Shown here: one piece after another, positions 27,587 through 36,011 of the stretch
How the letters are laid out: every line of letters begins with the position of its first letter
Position numbering within the stretch: the first letter of the stretch is position 1
Assembly: GCF_900603025.1 (NCBI RefSeq)
Contig: NZ_LR026975.1
Coordinates: forward strand, 4,216,001 to 4,280,000
From: Mycolicibacterium hassiacum DSM 44199
GTDB taxonomy: Bacteria; Actinomycetota; Actinomycetes; Mycobacteriales; Mycobacteriaceae
Direction of reading: 5' to 3'
Length of the DNA stretch: 64,000 nt
The notes under the pieces: model-generated
What the model was told of the DNA's origin: nothing
The model's database searches: none
The model's input: the letters and a program-made list of their open reading frames with translations, nothing else
Made by a program: the position numbers and the translations under genes

Positions 27587-28792
27587 CTATATAACCCGCT
27601 TGGCCCGGATCAATGCCCGGTTTCGGTGAATGTGGTTGAGGAACAGCCCCATTGCGGTCACCGCGGAGCCGGTTCGGGCACCGTCGAGCATGTCGAAGGC
27701 GTGCCCGGCGCCGGGCAGTTCCAGATAGCCGACCACCGATTCGGACACCTCGTGCAGCCGGTCGACGAACGCGCGCGCCTGGGCCACCGGGATCACGGTG
27801 TCTCCGGTGCCGTGCACCACCAGGAACGGCGGGGCGTCCGGGTGGACCCGGGCGATCGGCGAGGCGGCCCGGAAGATCTCCGGGTGCCGGTCGATGCGTC
27901 GGCGCACCACCACCCGTTCGAGGAAGTCGACGAAACGCACCCGTTCGGCCGTCGAACGGTCCTCCCAGTCGTAGCGGCCGTACACCCCGACCACCGCGTC
28001 CACCGAGGTGTCCGACCCCTCGGGCAGTTCGTCCTCGAAGTCGGGATCGTTCGGCGTCAGCCCGGCCAGTGCGGCCAGATGCCCGCCGGCGGAGGCCCCC
28101 GCGACGGCGACGAAATTCCGGTCGCCGCCGAACCGGTCGACGTTGGCGCGGGCCCACGCGATCGCGGTCTTGACGTCGACGATGTGCGCCGGCCACGGGT
28201 GGTGCGGCGCGACCCGGTAGTCGATGGACAGGCACACCCAGCCGAGCTCGGCCAGATGGCTCAGCAGCGCGTAGCCCTGCAGCATCCGCTGTCCGTGCAC
28301 CCAGGCCCCGCCGGGCACGAAGATCAGCACCGGCGCGGGCTGGCTGGGCAGATCCGCCCGGCGCCAGACGTCGAGCAACTGCGTCGGCCGCGGCCCGTAG
28401 CGCACCGAGGAGCGGTGGACGTAGCGCAATTGGCCGGCCGCGTTCCACAGCGGCGGCACCCGCTGCGGCGCCGGCCAGTCGATGTCCAGGTCTCGGGGGT
28501 TGACGATGCCGCGCAGCGCCTCGCGGGCCACCTCCTCGGTGCGGTCGCGTTCGGCGCGCCGCGCAGCCACCGCGCCTGGGGTGAGCCAGTTGCGCACCGT
28601 GGCGGCCATGAAGTCGGGCAGATGCCGCGAACCCCAGACGCTCATCGCGGCCACCCCGCCCAGTGGTTCGAGGTGTTTGCCGATAACCGGCAGAGACGCC
28701 GTGGCCACACTGGCCGCCATCAGATAGTCGGTGGGCCCGGCGGTGAGCCGACACAGGGACGACACCGAGGGGCGTGGTCGCTGATTTGCCAT
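27587..28792 (-). CDS. Alpha/beta hydrolase, LipC-like esterase (second copy)
   Basis: 401 residues. It has the same architecture as the lipC protein at 24830: an N-terminal hydrophobic part, the oxyanion segment FVPGGAWVHG, nucleophile in GASAGGH, acid in HGTGDTV and histidine in AGHAFDM. The shared blocks WRRADLP, WVCLSIDYRV and YGRYDW indicate a paralog. ATG 28792 has TACATT (complement of 28799-28804) 6 nt upstream, a leaderless start. It is probably co-transcribed with the WS/DGAT gene, suggesting a role in lipid turnover. Confidence 0.85.
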   Translation of the reverse strand: MANQRPRPSVSSLCRLTAGPTDYLMAASVATASLPVIGKHLEPLGGVAAMSVWGSRHLPDFMAATVRNWLTPGAVAARRAERDRTEEVAREALRGIVNPRDLDIDWPAPQRVPPLWNAAGQLRYVHRSSVRYGPRPTQLLDVWRRADLPSQPAPVLIFVPGGAWVHGQRMLQGYALLSHLAELGWVCLSIDYRVAPHHPWPAHIVDVKTAIAWARANVDRFGGDRNFVAVAGASAGGHLAALAGLTPNDPDFEDELPEGSDTSVDAVVGVYGRYDWEDRSTAERVRFVDFLERVVVRRRIDRHPEIFRAASPIARVHPDAPPFLVVHGTGDTVIPVAQARAFVDRLHEVSESVVGYLELPGAGHAFDMLDGARTGSAVTAMGLFLNHIHRNRALIRAKRVI

Positions 28793-28947
28793 TGCGCGAA
28801 TGTACCCCGCCGGACGCCGGCGCCAACCTCCAACACCCGGTTTCGATTCCACCGTGTTGTGACTGGGGCCACAGGGTGTCTACCGCGGGTTCGGGCGTTG
28901 GGTTTAGCGTGACACCACGACCGTCGACCGTAACGAGGACAGCCACT

Positions 28948-31116
28948 GTGACCAAGTCAGCGCTTGCCATCACCGAGGAGCACATCGATCTGGCCAACGC
29001 GGTGTTCGGCCGGCTCAACCGGCTCGACAGCCGCGCCGCCGCACGCGCCACGCTGGAGCAGGGGTCGTCGCATCCGCCGCAGGTGTGGCAGGCCGCCACC
29101 GAGCAGGGCTGGACCGGGCTGGCCGTCTCCGAACAGTACGGCGGCTCGGGGTTCGGGCTGGCCGAGCTGGCGGTGGTGCTCGAGGCGCAGGGCCACGAGC
29201 TGTGCCCGGGCCCGTTTCTGCCGAGCGTGGCCGCGGCGGTGGTGATCGACCGGTGCGCGCCGGATTCGGTTCGGGCGCAGTTGCTTCCGGGGCTGGCCGA
29301 CGGCAGCACGGTCGGCGCGCTGGCGGTGTCGGGCAGCGTGGCGGTGGATTCGGACGGGGTGGTCACCGGCGACTGCCCGGCGGTGCTGGGCGCGCCGGAC
29401 GCGCAGGTGCTGGTCGTGCTGGCCGGCGCCGACGTGGTGGTGCTCGACGCCGCCGCCGACGGGGTGACCGTCACCCGGCTCGACGGTTTGGACACCACCC
29501 GCAGCATCGGGTCGGTGGCGCTGCGCGGTGTGGCCGTCGCCGAGGACCGCGTGCTGCGCGGCGCCGCCCGCCGGGCCCGCACCGTGTTCCGCGTCCTGGC
29601 CTCGGCCGAGGCGGTCGGGGTCAGCTGGGCGACGCTTCGGATGGCCGTCGAGTACGCCAAGGTGCGCGAACAGTTCGGCCGACCGATCGGCACGTTCCAG
29701 GCGGTCAAGCATCACGCGGCCAACATGCTGGTCAACGCCGAGCAGACCACCGCCGCGGTGTGGGACGCGGCCCGGGCCGCCGACCTCGACAGCGCCTGGT
29801 TCGCCGCGGCGGTCGCCGCCGCGCATGCGATCCGCACCCAGGTCTTCAACGCGCAGACCAACATCCAGTTGCACGGCGGAATCGGGTTCACCTGGGAGCA
29901 CGACGCGCACCTGTACCTGCGGCGGGCCCGCACCCTGGCCGCCGTGCTCGGCGAGGGCGCCGATCCGCTGCTCGACGTGGTGGAGGCGCAGCGCACCGGG
30001 CAGGCCCACGGGTCGAAGTTCACGCTGCCGCCGGAGGCGGAGAAGTACCGCCGGGAGGCCCGCGAGGCCGTGGCCACGCTGCGCAGCCTGCCCGCCGACA
30101 AGCGGCGCGATTTCCTGGTCGATTCCGGCTATCTGGTGCCGCACTGGCCGAAACCCTGGGGCCGCGGCGCCGATGTGCTCGAACAACTGGTGATCGAGGA
30201 GGAGTTCGCCGACGTCGAGCGGCCCGACCTCGGCATCACCGGCTGGGTGACGCTGACCATCGCCCAGGCCGGCACCGAGGAGCAGCGGCAGCGCTGGGTG
30301 GAACCGGTGCTGCGCGGCGAGATCATGTGGTGCCAGCTGTTCAGCGAACCCAACGCCGGGTCGGACGCCGCGGCGGTGCGCACCTCGGCCAAGCGGGTCG
30401 ACGGCGGCTGGCGGGTCAACGGACAGAAGATCTGGACCAGCCTGGCCGATCAGTGCCAGTGGGGCATGGCCACCGTGCGCACCGATCCCGACGCCCCCAA
30501 GCACGCCGGGGTGACGATGATGGCCATCGACATGAAAGCCCCTGGCGTGACGGTGAATCCGCTACGCGGGCTGACCGGCACCGCTCACTTCAACGAGGTG
30601 TTCTTCGACGACGTGTTCGTGCCGGACTCGGACGTGATCGGCGAGGTCAACAAGGGCTGGCTGGTGGCCCGGGCGACGCTGGGCAACGAGCGGATCTCGA
30701 TCGGCGGCGGCTCCGGCGGGTCCACCGATTTCGGTCCCGACGATCTGGTCGAACTGCTCGACTCCGTCCCGGCGGAGACCGCCGCGCAGTACGTGCGCCG
30801 CGTCGGCGAGGTGCTGGCCGAACAGCACACGCTGCGGCTGCTGAACCTGCGCCGGATCAGCCGCGCGATCGCCGGCTCGGAACCGGGACCGGAGGGCAAC
30901 GTCACCAAGCTGCTGGTGGCCGAGTCCGGTCAGCGGCTCGGCGAACTGGGCATGGAGCTCGCCGGCAGCGCGGCCGTGGTGGGGCAGGCCCCGGGACTGA
31001 CCCGGATGTACCTGTCCTACCGGGCGATGACGATCGCGGGCGGCACCTCGGAGATCACCCGCAACACCATCGCCGAGAGGATCCTGGGCCTGCCCCGCGA
31101 TCCGTTGCTGAAATAG
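28948..31116 (+). CDS. Two-domain acyl-CoA dehydrogenase (FadE)
   Basis: 722 residues with two fused acyl-CoA dehydrogenase units. The first (about 1-345) includes LAVSEQYGGSGFG, REQFGRPIGTFQAVKH and HGGIGFTWEHDAHLYLRRA. The second (about 365-722) includes LFSEPNAGSD, RVNGQKIWTS and IAGGTSEITRNTIAERIL. Mycobacterial FadE6 and FadE34 have this layout, with the two halves corresponding to alpha and beta chains of heteromeric dehydrogenases; I cannot tell which it matches. GTG 28948 follows GAGGAC. The TAG abuts the convergent gene with no gap. Confidence 0.87.
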   Translation: MTKSALAITEEHIDLANAVFGRLNRLDSRAAARATLEQGSSHPPQVWQAATEQGWTGLAVSEQYGGSGFGLAELAVVLEAQGHELCPGPFLPSVAAAVVIDRCAPDSVRAQLLPGLADGSTVGALAVSGSVAVDSDGVVTGDCPAVLGAPDAQVLVVLAGADVVVLDAAADGVTVTRLDGLDTTRSIGSVALRGVAVAEDRVLRGAARRARTVFRVLASAEAVGVSWATLRMAVEYAKVREQFGRPIGTFQAVKHHAANMLVNAEQTTAAVWDAARAADLDSAWFAAAVAAAHAIRTQVFNAQTNIQLHGGIGFTWEHDAHLYLRRARTLAAVLGEGADPLLDVVEAQRTGQAHGSKFTLPPEAEKYRREAREAVATLRSLPADKRRDFLVDSGYLVPHWPKPWGRGADVLEQLVIEEEFADVERPDLGITGWVTLTIAQAGTEEQRQRWVEPVLRGEIMWCQLFSEPNAGSDAAAVRTSAKRVDGGWRVNGQKIWTSLADQCQWGMATVRTDPDAPKHAGVTMMAIDMKAPGVTVNPLRGLTGTAHFNEVFFDDVFVPDSDVIGEVNKGWLVARATLGNERISIGGGSGGSTDFGPDDLVELLDSVPAETAAQYVRRVGEVLAEQHTLRLLNLRRISRAIAGSEPGPEGNVTKLLVAESGQRLGELGMELAGSAAVVGQAPGLTRMYLSYRAMTIAGGTSEITRNTIAERILGLPRDPLLK

Positions 31117-31557
31117 TCAGGCCAGCAAGGCGATTCCCGCGACGAGCAGCCCGATCACCTTGACCACCTCCAGCGCCACGTACACGTAGTGCGCGCGGGA
31201 GCGGCGCTGCCCGGAACCGACCTGCTCCGGCGGGGCGGCCAGTACCTGTCTGGTGCGGCGGTTCAGCGCCGGCCGCACCAGCCCCAACTGGGCCGCCAGC
31301 ATCACCACCGCGACCGCGGCCGCGATCACCGCGGTGGCGGCGGGCGGGTCGACGATCAGCGCTACCACCAGCGCGATCGCCAGCGCCGCCTCGACCGCGT
31401 TGAGCGCGCGGAACACCAGGCGGCCGATGCCCAACCCGAGTTGCAGGGTGACTCCGGGTGCCCTGAACTTCAGCGGCGCCTCCAGGAAGGAGATTGCCAG
31501 CACCATACCCAGCCAGACGAAAACGACCGCGGCGGCGACCGCGTGTGCGCCGGTCAT
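31117..31557 (-). CDS. Four-helix membrane protein of unknown function
   Basis: 146 residues with four hydrophobic helices, at about 5-25, 42-68, 72-92 and 123-145. A conserved-looking LEAPLKFRAPGVTLQLGLGIG stretch follows the first. I do not recognise a function. It overlaps the upstream regulator gene by 4 bp (ATGA), so it belongs to the ferredoxin-regulator operon. Confidence 0.75.
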   Translation of the reverse strand: MTGAHAVAAAVVFVWLGMVLAISFLEAPLKFRAPGVTLQLGLGIGRLVFRALNAVEAALAIALVVALIVDPPAATAVIAAAVAVVMLAAQLGLVRPALNRRTRQVLAAPPEQVGSGQRRSRAHYVYVALEVVKVIGLLVAGIALLA

Positions 31558-32252
31558 CCTGCCTCCTTTCCGGACGCGGAATTTCTGGGCCCGGAACTTC
31601 TGGGCCCGGCGGTTCTGGGCGCGAGTTGTGCGACACAGACACCGGGTTCGGCGAACGGCTGCAACGACTTCACGGTGACCGGTGCGCGCCAGGACTCCAT
31701 GGCGCCCTGCATGAGGCCCAGGTGCACCGGGCAGATCACGTCCCGGCGTGTCACGGCGAGTTCGAGGAACGGACAGTTGCGCAGTTCGAGGACCTCGGCG
31801 CCGTCGCGGCACCGCTGCTCGGGTGCGAACCCCATCTCGTCGAGCAGCGCGGTGAGGCGGTCGACGGCCTGGGTGCGGGTGGTCGTCAGGTCGGGGCCGG
31901 CACCGAACACGGTCTGGGTGTGGTTCTTCGCCCAGGCCCGGCCCGCGGTCTGCGCCTGCCGCGCGGCGTCGGGGTGGCGGGCCAGCGCATCGGCGAGCAC
32001 CCCGGCGAGCATCTGGTAGTCCCGCGGCCCCTCGGGGTCCATTCCGCGCGCCGCGCGGAACAACTGGGGCGGCCGCCCGGGTTTGGTGCGCACCGGCCGG
32101 ACCGTCTCCACTCGCCCGCGCCGGACCAGCTCCTCGAGATGGAACCGCGCGGTGTTCGGGTGCACCGCCAGCCGCTCGGCGATCTCGTTGATGCTCAACG
32201 GTGTTCCGGCGTCCCGCAGCGTTGCGAGTACCTGTTCGCGCCGCCCGGCCAT
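31554..32252 (-). CDS. ArsR/SufR-like winged-helix regulator with cysteine cluster
   Basis: 232 residues. The N-terminal winged helix is SINEIAERLAVHPNTARFHLEELV. A C-terminal domain holds cysteines at RCRDG, RNCPF, VICPVH and GVCVAQ, with 11, 13 and 31 residues between them. This resembles the Fe-S ligand set of SufR-type repressors. It lies 49 bp downstream of a ferredoxin gene and overlaps a membrane-protein gene. I infer an Fe-S- or redox-responsive regulator of this small operon. The low-complexity C-terminus contains repeats of Pro-Arg-Ser/Asn type. Confidence 0.75.
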   Translation of the reverse strand: MAGRREQVLATLRDAGTPLSINEIAERLAVHPNTARFHLEELVRRGRVETVRPVRTKPGRPPQLFRAARGMDPEGPRDYQMLAGVLADALARHPDAARQAQTAGRAWAKNHTQTVFGAGPDLTTTRTQAVDRLTALLDEMGFAPEQRCRDGAEVLELRNCPFLELAVTRRDVICPVHLGLMQGAMESWRAPVTVKSLQPFAEPGVCVAQLAPRTAGPRSSGPRNSASGKEAG

Positions 32253-32301
32253 CGCTATGCCGCCCCGGGGGCGATCCGGCCACCCGTACCGATGGGCGCC
32301 A

Positions 32302-32496
32302 TCAGTCGATTCGCTTGATCGCGGCGCGCGGGCACTCGTCGACCGCCCGCCGGGCGTCCTCTTCGAGTTCGGGCGGAACCGGGTCGGTGAGCACCACCGA
32401 GTACTCGTCGTCGTCGTCGAGGGCGAACACGTCCGGGGCGTACTTCACGCAGATGGCGTTGCCCTCACAGCGATCACGGTCCACCACGACGCGCAT
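32302..32496 (-). CDS. Ferredoxin, single-cluster 3Fe-4S type
   Basis: 64 residues. Cluster ligands are C10 and C16 in CEGNAIC (the central cysteine of the usual CxxCxxC is replaced by Asn) and C55 in ECPRAAI. This is the pattern of mycobacterial ferredoxins that serve cytochromes P450. AGGAGG precedes the ATG. No P450 gene is in the window. It heads the operon with the Fe-S-type regulator. Confidence 0.9.
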   Translation of the reverse strand: MRVVVDRDRCEGNAICVKYAPDVFALDDDDEYSVVLTDPVPPELEEDARRAVDECPRAAIKRID

Positions 32497-32548
32497 CCCT
32501 ACCTCCTGGATCCGGTTCGCGGACGTCACCGGAAGTGGCGTTGCCGCA

Positions 32549-32613
32549 GTACGTTTGCGTACCAAGAGCGAGTTTATACAAGGGAAATTTGTAAAAACAA
32601 TGGACTTAAGTCC
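32549..32613. promoter_or_regulatory. AT-rich divergent control region with two dyads
   Basis: Between the ferredoxin and LipW-like genes lies a stretch far richer in A+T than the rest of the window (32570-32612). It contains GTACG-TTTG-CGTAC (32549-32562) and the perfect 12-bp palindrome GGACTTAAGTCC (32602-32613). TTTATACAA and TTTGTAAAA also form a loose inverted repeat between them. The features suggest operators; the regulator could be the nearby Fe-S-type protein. Confidence 0.45.
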
Positions 32614-32655
32614 TCTAGCACCCTGGCCGATGGACCCGCCGGTGATACTGGTCGC

Positions 32656-33597
32656 ATGACCACAGGGCGCACGTCGCCGGAACCGCACCACGCCCCGCCC
32701 CCGATCCGTGACGGGGAGTTCCACCCGGATCTGCGCCGGATCGCCCGGATCGTGCCCCGCAGACTGGTCTCCCCGCGGACCCTGCCGGTCGTCCGGCCGG
32801 TCACCCGGCGGCTGTGGCGGCGGCCGCCCGGCGGTGTCGAGGAGGTGACGCTGCCGTCGGGCATCGCGGTCCGGCTGTACCGGCCGGCCGGACAGCGCGC
32901 CCCGGGCCCGGCGGTGCTGTGGATTCACGGCGGCGGCTACGTCATCGGCCATCCGGGCATGGACCACCGGGTGTGCGTGGGTCTGACCCGCCGACTGGGC
33001 GCCACGGTGGCGGCGGTGGACTACCGGCTGGCGCCCGAACACCCGTATCCGGCCCCGCTGGAGGACTGCTACGCGGCGCTGCGCTGGCTGGCCGGCCTGC
33101 CGGCGGTGGACCCGTCGCGGGTGGCGATCGCCGGGGCGAGCGCCGGCGGCGGGCTGGCCGCGGCGCTGGCACTGCTGGCCCGCGACCGCGGGGAGCTCAC
33201 CCCGGCCGCGCAGGTGCTGGTGTACCCGATGCTCGACGACCGGTCCGCACACCGCGCCGACCTCGACCATCCCCGCCACCGGCTGTGGGACCGCGGCAGC
33301 AACCGGTTCGGCTGGTCGGCCTATCTCGGTGACGCCGACCCGCAGCAGGCGGTGCCGGCGCGGCGCGACGACCTGGCCGGGCTGCCGCCGGCCTGGGTCG
33401 GGGTGGGCACCTTCGACCTGTTCTACGAGGAGGACCTCGCCTACGCCGAGCGGTTGCGGGCCGCGGGGGTGCCGTGCGAGCTCGAGGTGGTGCCGGGCGC
33501 CTTCCACGGGTTCGACGCGATCGCGCCGCGCGCCCGGGTCAGCAGGGAGTTCTTCGACAGCCAGTGCGCGATGCTGCAGCGCGCCCTGGGGGCCTGA
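32656..33597 (+). CDS. Hormone-sensitive-lipase family esterase (LipW-like)
   Basis: 313 residues. The oxyanion motif is HGGGYVIGH, the nucleophile is in GASAGGG, the acid is the aspartate in GTFDLFYEED, and the histidine is in GAFHGFD. DYRLAPEHPYPAPLED is typical of HSL family IV. It resembles mycobacterial LipW/LipI-type esterases of short-chain substrates. The ATG at 32656 lacks a ribosome site and may be leaderless. It is convergent with the amidohydrolase gene, with no gap. Confidence 0.88.
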   Translation: MTTGRTSPEPHHAPPPIRDGEFHPDLRRIARIVPRRLVSPRTLPVVRPVTRRLWRRPPGGVEEVTLPSGIAVRLYRPAGQRAPGPAVLWIHGGGYVIGHPGMDHRVCVGLTRRLGATVAAVDYRLAPEHPYPAPLEDCYAALRWLAGLPAVDPSRVAIAGASAGGGLAAALALLARDRGELTPAAQVLVYPMLDDRSAHRADLDHPRHRLWDRGSNRFGWSAYLGDADPQQAVPARRDDLAGLPPAWVGVGTFDLFYEEDLAYAERLRAAGVPCELEVVPGAFHGFDAIAPRARVSREFFDSQCAMLQRALGA

Positions 33598-33598
33598 G

Positions 33599-34888
33599 TC
33601 AGTCCCGCTGGTAGACCACCGTCCCGGCGATCACCGTGGCCGCGACGCGCCGCGCGTCGAGATCGCGCACAACGTCCTCCGGTGTCCCGGTGAGCAGGCA
33701 CAGGTCACCCGGCGCACCGGGCCGCAGCTCGCGCACCGCGATGGGATCCTCGGCGGTGCCGAGGAATCCGCGCAGCGCCTGCGCGCCGGTGATGCGCTCG
33801 CCGGGGCCGAGCACGGTGCCGCCGGCGGTGGTGCGGTGCACCGCCGCGCGCATCGCCCGCCACGGGTCGGCGTCGCCGAACGGGGCGTCGGTGGACAGCG
33901 CGACCGGCACCCCGGCGCGCATCAGGGTGCCCAGCCGCCACAGTTCGTGGTGTTCGGCGGCGGGCACGTCGGCCAGGTACTGCTCGCCGCGCTCGGCGAC
34001 GAAGTTCGGCTGGGTCACCACGGTGACGCCGGAGTCGGCGAGCTGCCCGACCGTGTCGTCGGGCACCACCGCGGCGTGCTCGATGCGGTCGCCGGGCCGG
34101 CGTCCGGCGGCCTGCAGCGCCGCCAGCGCGACGACGAGCTGGGCGGCGGTCACGCAGTGCAGCGCGACCGGGATGCGCTCGGCGTGCCGGTCGGCGATCC
34201 ACGCGGTGAGCGCGTCGAGGTCCAGGGCGGTGTCGTGCAGGATGCGCTTGCCGGGCGCGAGCCACCGCACCCGCTGGGGCAGCTCGCCGCGCTCGGCGGC
34301 GCGACGCAGCAGCGCGACGTCCTGGTCGGGGGTGGCGTCGGTGACGCCGGTGACGCCGTAGCGGCTCAGCATCCGCCCGACCGCGGTGAGGTCGACGTCG
34401 GCGGGCGGCACCGTCCAACCGGGGTCGTCGCTGCGCAGCCGCCCGTCCGGATGGTCGGCCAACCCCAGCCGGGCCAGCCCCGCGGAGTTCAGCGTCCACA
34501 GCACCCCGCTGCGGTGCTGCACCCGAACCGGCACCGGGGGCGAGAGTTCGTCGAGCACAACGCGATCCAGCGGTCCCGCGACCGCCTCGTGGTAGCCGAT
34601 CGCGCGGATCCAGCCGTCCGGCCCCACCTCGGCGGCCGCCAGCGTCCGGGCCAGTTCGTCGCGCCCGCGCACCTCGTCCGGCCCGACCCGCACCGAGATC
34701 AGCGCCGCCGCAGCGGAATACAGATGCACATGGTGGTCGTGCAGACCCGGGATCACGGTGGCGCCGGCGGCGTCGTAGACCTCCTCGCCGCGAAGCGGAT
34801 CCAGCTGGCCGGCCACCGCGGCGATCCGGTCGCCCACCCTGATGTCGGCGCGGGTGCCGTCCAGTAGGGTCGCCCGCCGGATCAGCAT
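33599..34888 (-). CDS. Amidohydrolase family protein (YtcJ-like)
   Basis: 429 residues. Metal-site motifs are GLHDHHVHLY, the IEHAAVV histidine and STDAPFGDADPW. A beta-sandwich portion is formed by the N-terminus (TLLDGTRADIRVGDRI) and the C-terminal GDLCLLTGTP. It is shorter than most YtcJ-like proteins. It overlaps the end of the CoA-transferase gene by 7 bp, so the two are translationally linked. The substrate is unknown. Confidence 0.85.
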   Translation of the reverse strand: MLIRRATLLDGTRADIRVGDRIAAVAGQLDPLRGEEVYDAAGATVIPGLHDHHVHLYSAAAALISVRVGPDEVRGRDELARTLAAAEVGPDGWIRAIGYHEAVAGPLDRVVLDELSPPVPVRVQHRSGVLWTLNSAGLARLGLADHPDGRLRSDDPGWTVPPADVDLTAVGRMLSRYGVTGVTDATPDQDVALLRRAAERGELPQRVRWLAPGKRILHDTALDLDALTAWIADRHAERIPVALHCVTAAQLVVALAALQAAGRRPGDRIEHAAVVPDDTVGQLADSGVTVVTQPNFVAERGEQYLADVPAAEHHELWRLGTLMRAGVPVALSTDAPFGDADPWRAMRAAVHRTTAGGTVLGPGERITGAQALRGFLGTAEDPIAVRELRPGAPGDLCLLTGTPEDVVRDLDARRVAATVIAGTVVYQRD

Positions 34889-35982
34889 GACGCGTGGCTG
34901 CCGATCAACCGCTCGACGACGGCGTTGTCGGCGCCCAGCGCCGGGGCGCCGACGTCGGGCCGCGGGACGGCCCGGCACTCGGTGAGCTGATCGCGGGGCA
35001 GTTCGCCGTAGCGCGCGGCGATGCCGGACATCGACAGCTCGATCAGTTCCCCGCCGCCGCCGCGCAGCGACCGCGCCACCTCGACCGCGGCGTGCAGCCC
35101 GGTCAGCGGGTCGGCGATGGCGTCACCGCAGAACGCCGGACCGTCGAGCACCAGACCGCCGGAGACCGCGGCGTCGTCGCCGAAGGCCACCCAGTTCGCC
35201 CGCTCCCCCTCGGTGCCGTGCCCGGTGATGCGCAGCCACACCCGGCCGTCGCGCGGTGTCACCTGATCCGGCCCGAGCCCACGGCGGGCCAGCGCCGCCG
35301 GGCGGGACGACTCGATCACCACGTCGGCGGCGGACAACAGTGCGCGCAGCCCCGACGGGTCGTCGAAATCGGCTGCGTAGCAGAGCTTTCCGCCGTTCAT
35401 CCAGTCGAAGAAGGCTGCCGGCCCGAACCGGGCGCCGTCCGGGCGCGCGGCGGTCTCCACCTTCACCACGGTTGCTCCGGCGGCGCGCAGCAGCTGCCCG
35501 CACAGCGGCCCGGCCCACATCACCGACAGGTCGGCGACCAGCAGCCCGGTCAGGTCGCGCGGGCGGCCCGGCACCCCGTGCGGGCGGTGGCGCGGCTCGG
35601 CGGGCCGGGTCTCGGCCAGCCCGGCCACCGGCAGCCCGAGCAGGCGCGCCCGGCCGGTGACCTCGGCGCAGTCGGTCCCGGCGACCCAGCGTTGCACCGC
35701 CGGCCACGGGTCGTCGTCGATGTCGTCGGCCGAAAGCAGCGCGGGGATCGCCGCGATGTCGTCGGCCCGGGACAGGGTCAGCGCGCACCAGCCGTCGCGG
35801 CAGGGCAGCAACCGGGTCGCCCCGCCGGCCGACACCCGGCCCTGCGGCGCGTGCCCGACCAGACCGGCGCGGCCGGCCAGCAGCGTGGTCGCGTCGACGG
35901 CGACCCCGGTGAGCTCGCGGTAGGTGTCGGCGGCCCGCTGCGCCGCCGCGACCACGGCGGACGGGATGGGCAGCGACGTCAC
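34882..35982 (-). CDS. Family III (CaiB/BaiF) CoA-transferase with permuted domain order
   Basis: 366 residues from GTG 35982. The usual N-terminal family motif (LTGLLVADLSVMWAGPLCGQLLR, GATVVKVET) only appears from about residue 143. The preceding part (CRDGWCALTLSRADD... RARLLGLPVA) resembles what is normally the C-terminal end of the family. The catalytic aspartate is probably in FGDDAAVSGGL. The chain is therefore circularly permuted relative to CaiB or formyl-CoA transferase. It lies between the MaoC-like and amidohydrolase genes in one operon. Confidence 0.78.
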   Translation of the reverse strand: MTSLPIPSAVVAAAQRAADTYRELTGVAVDATTLLAGRAGLVGHAPQGRVSAGGATRLLPCRDGWCALTLSRADDIAAIPALLSADDIDDDPWPAVQRWVAGTDCAEVTGRARLLGLPVAGLAETRPAEPRHRPHGVPGRPRDLTGLLVADLSVMWAGPLCGQLLRAAGATVVKVETAARPDGARFGPAAFFDWMNGGKLCYAADFDDPSGLRALLSAADVVIESSRPAALARRGLGPDQVTPRDGRVWLRITGHGTEGERANWVAFGDDAAVSGGLVLDGPAFCGDAIADPLTGLHAAVEVARSLRGGGGELIELSMSGIAARYGELPRDQLTECRAVPRPDVGAPALGADNAVVERLIGSHASC

Positions 35983-36011
35983 CCGCCCATTGTGGGCCAG
36001 AGCCGCCCCGG

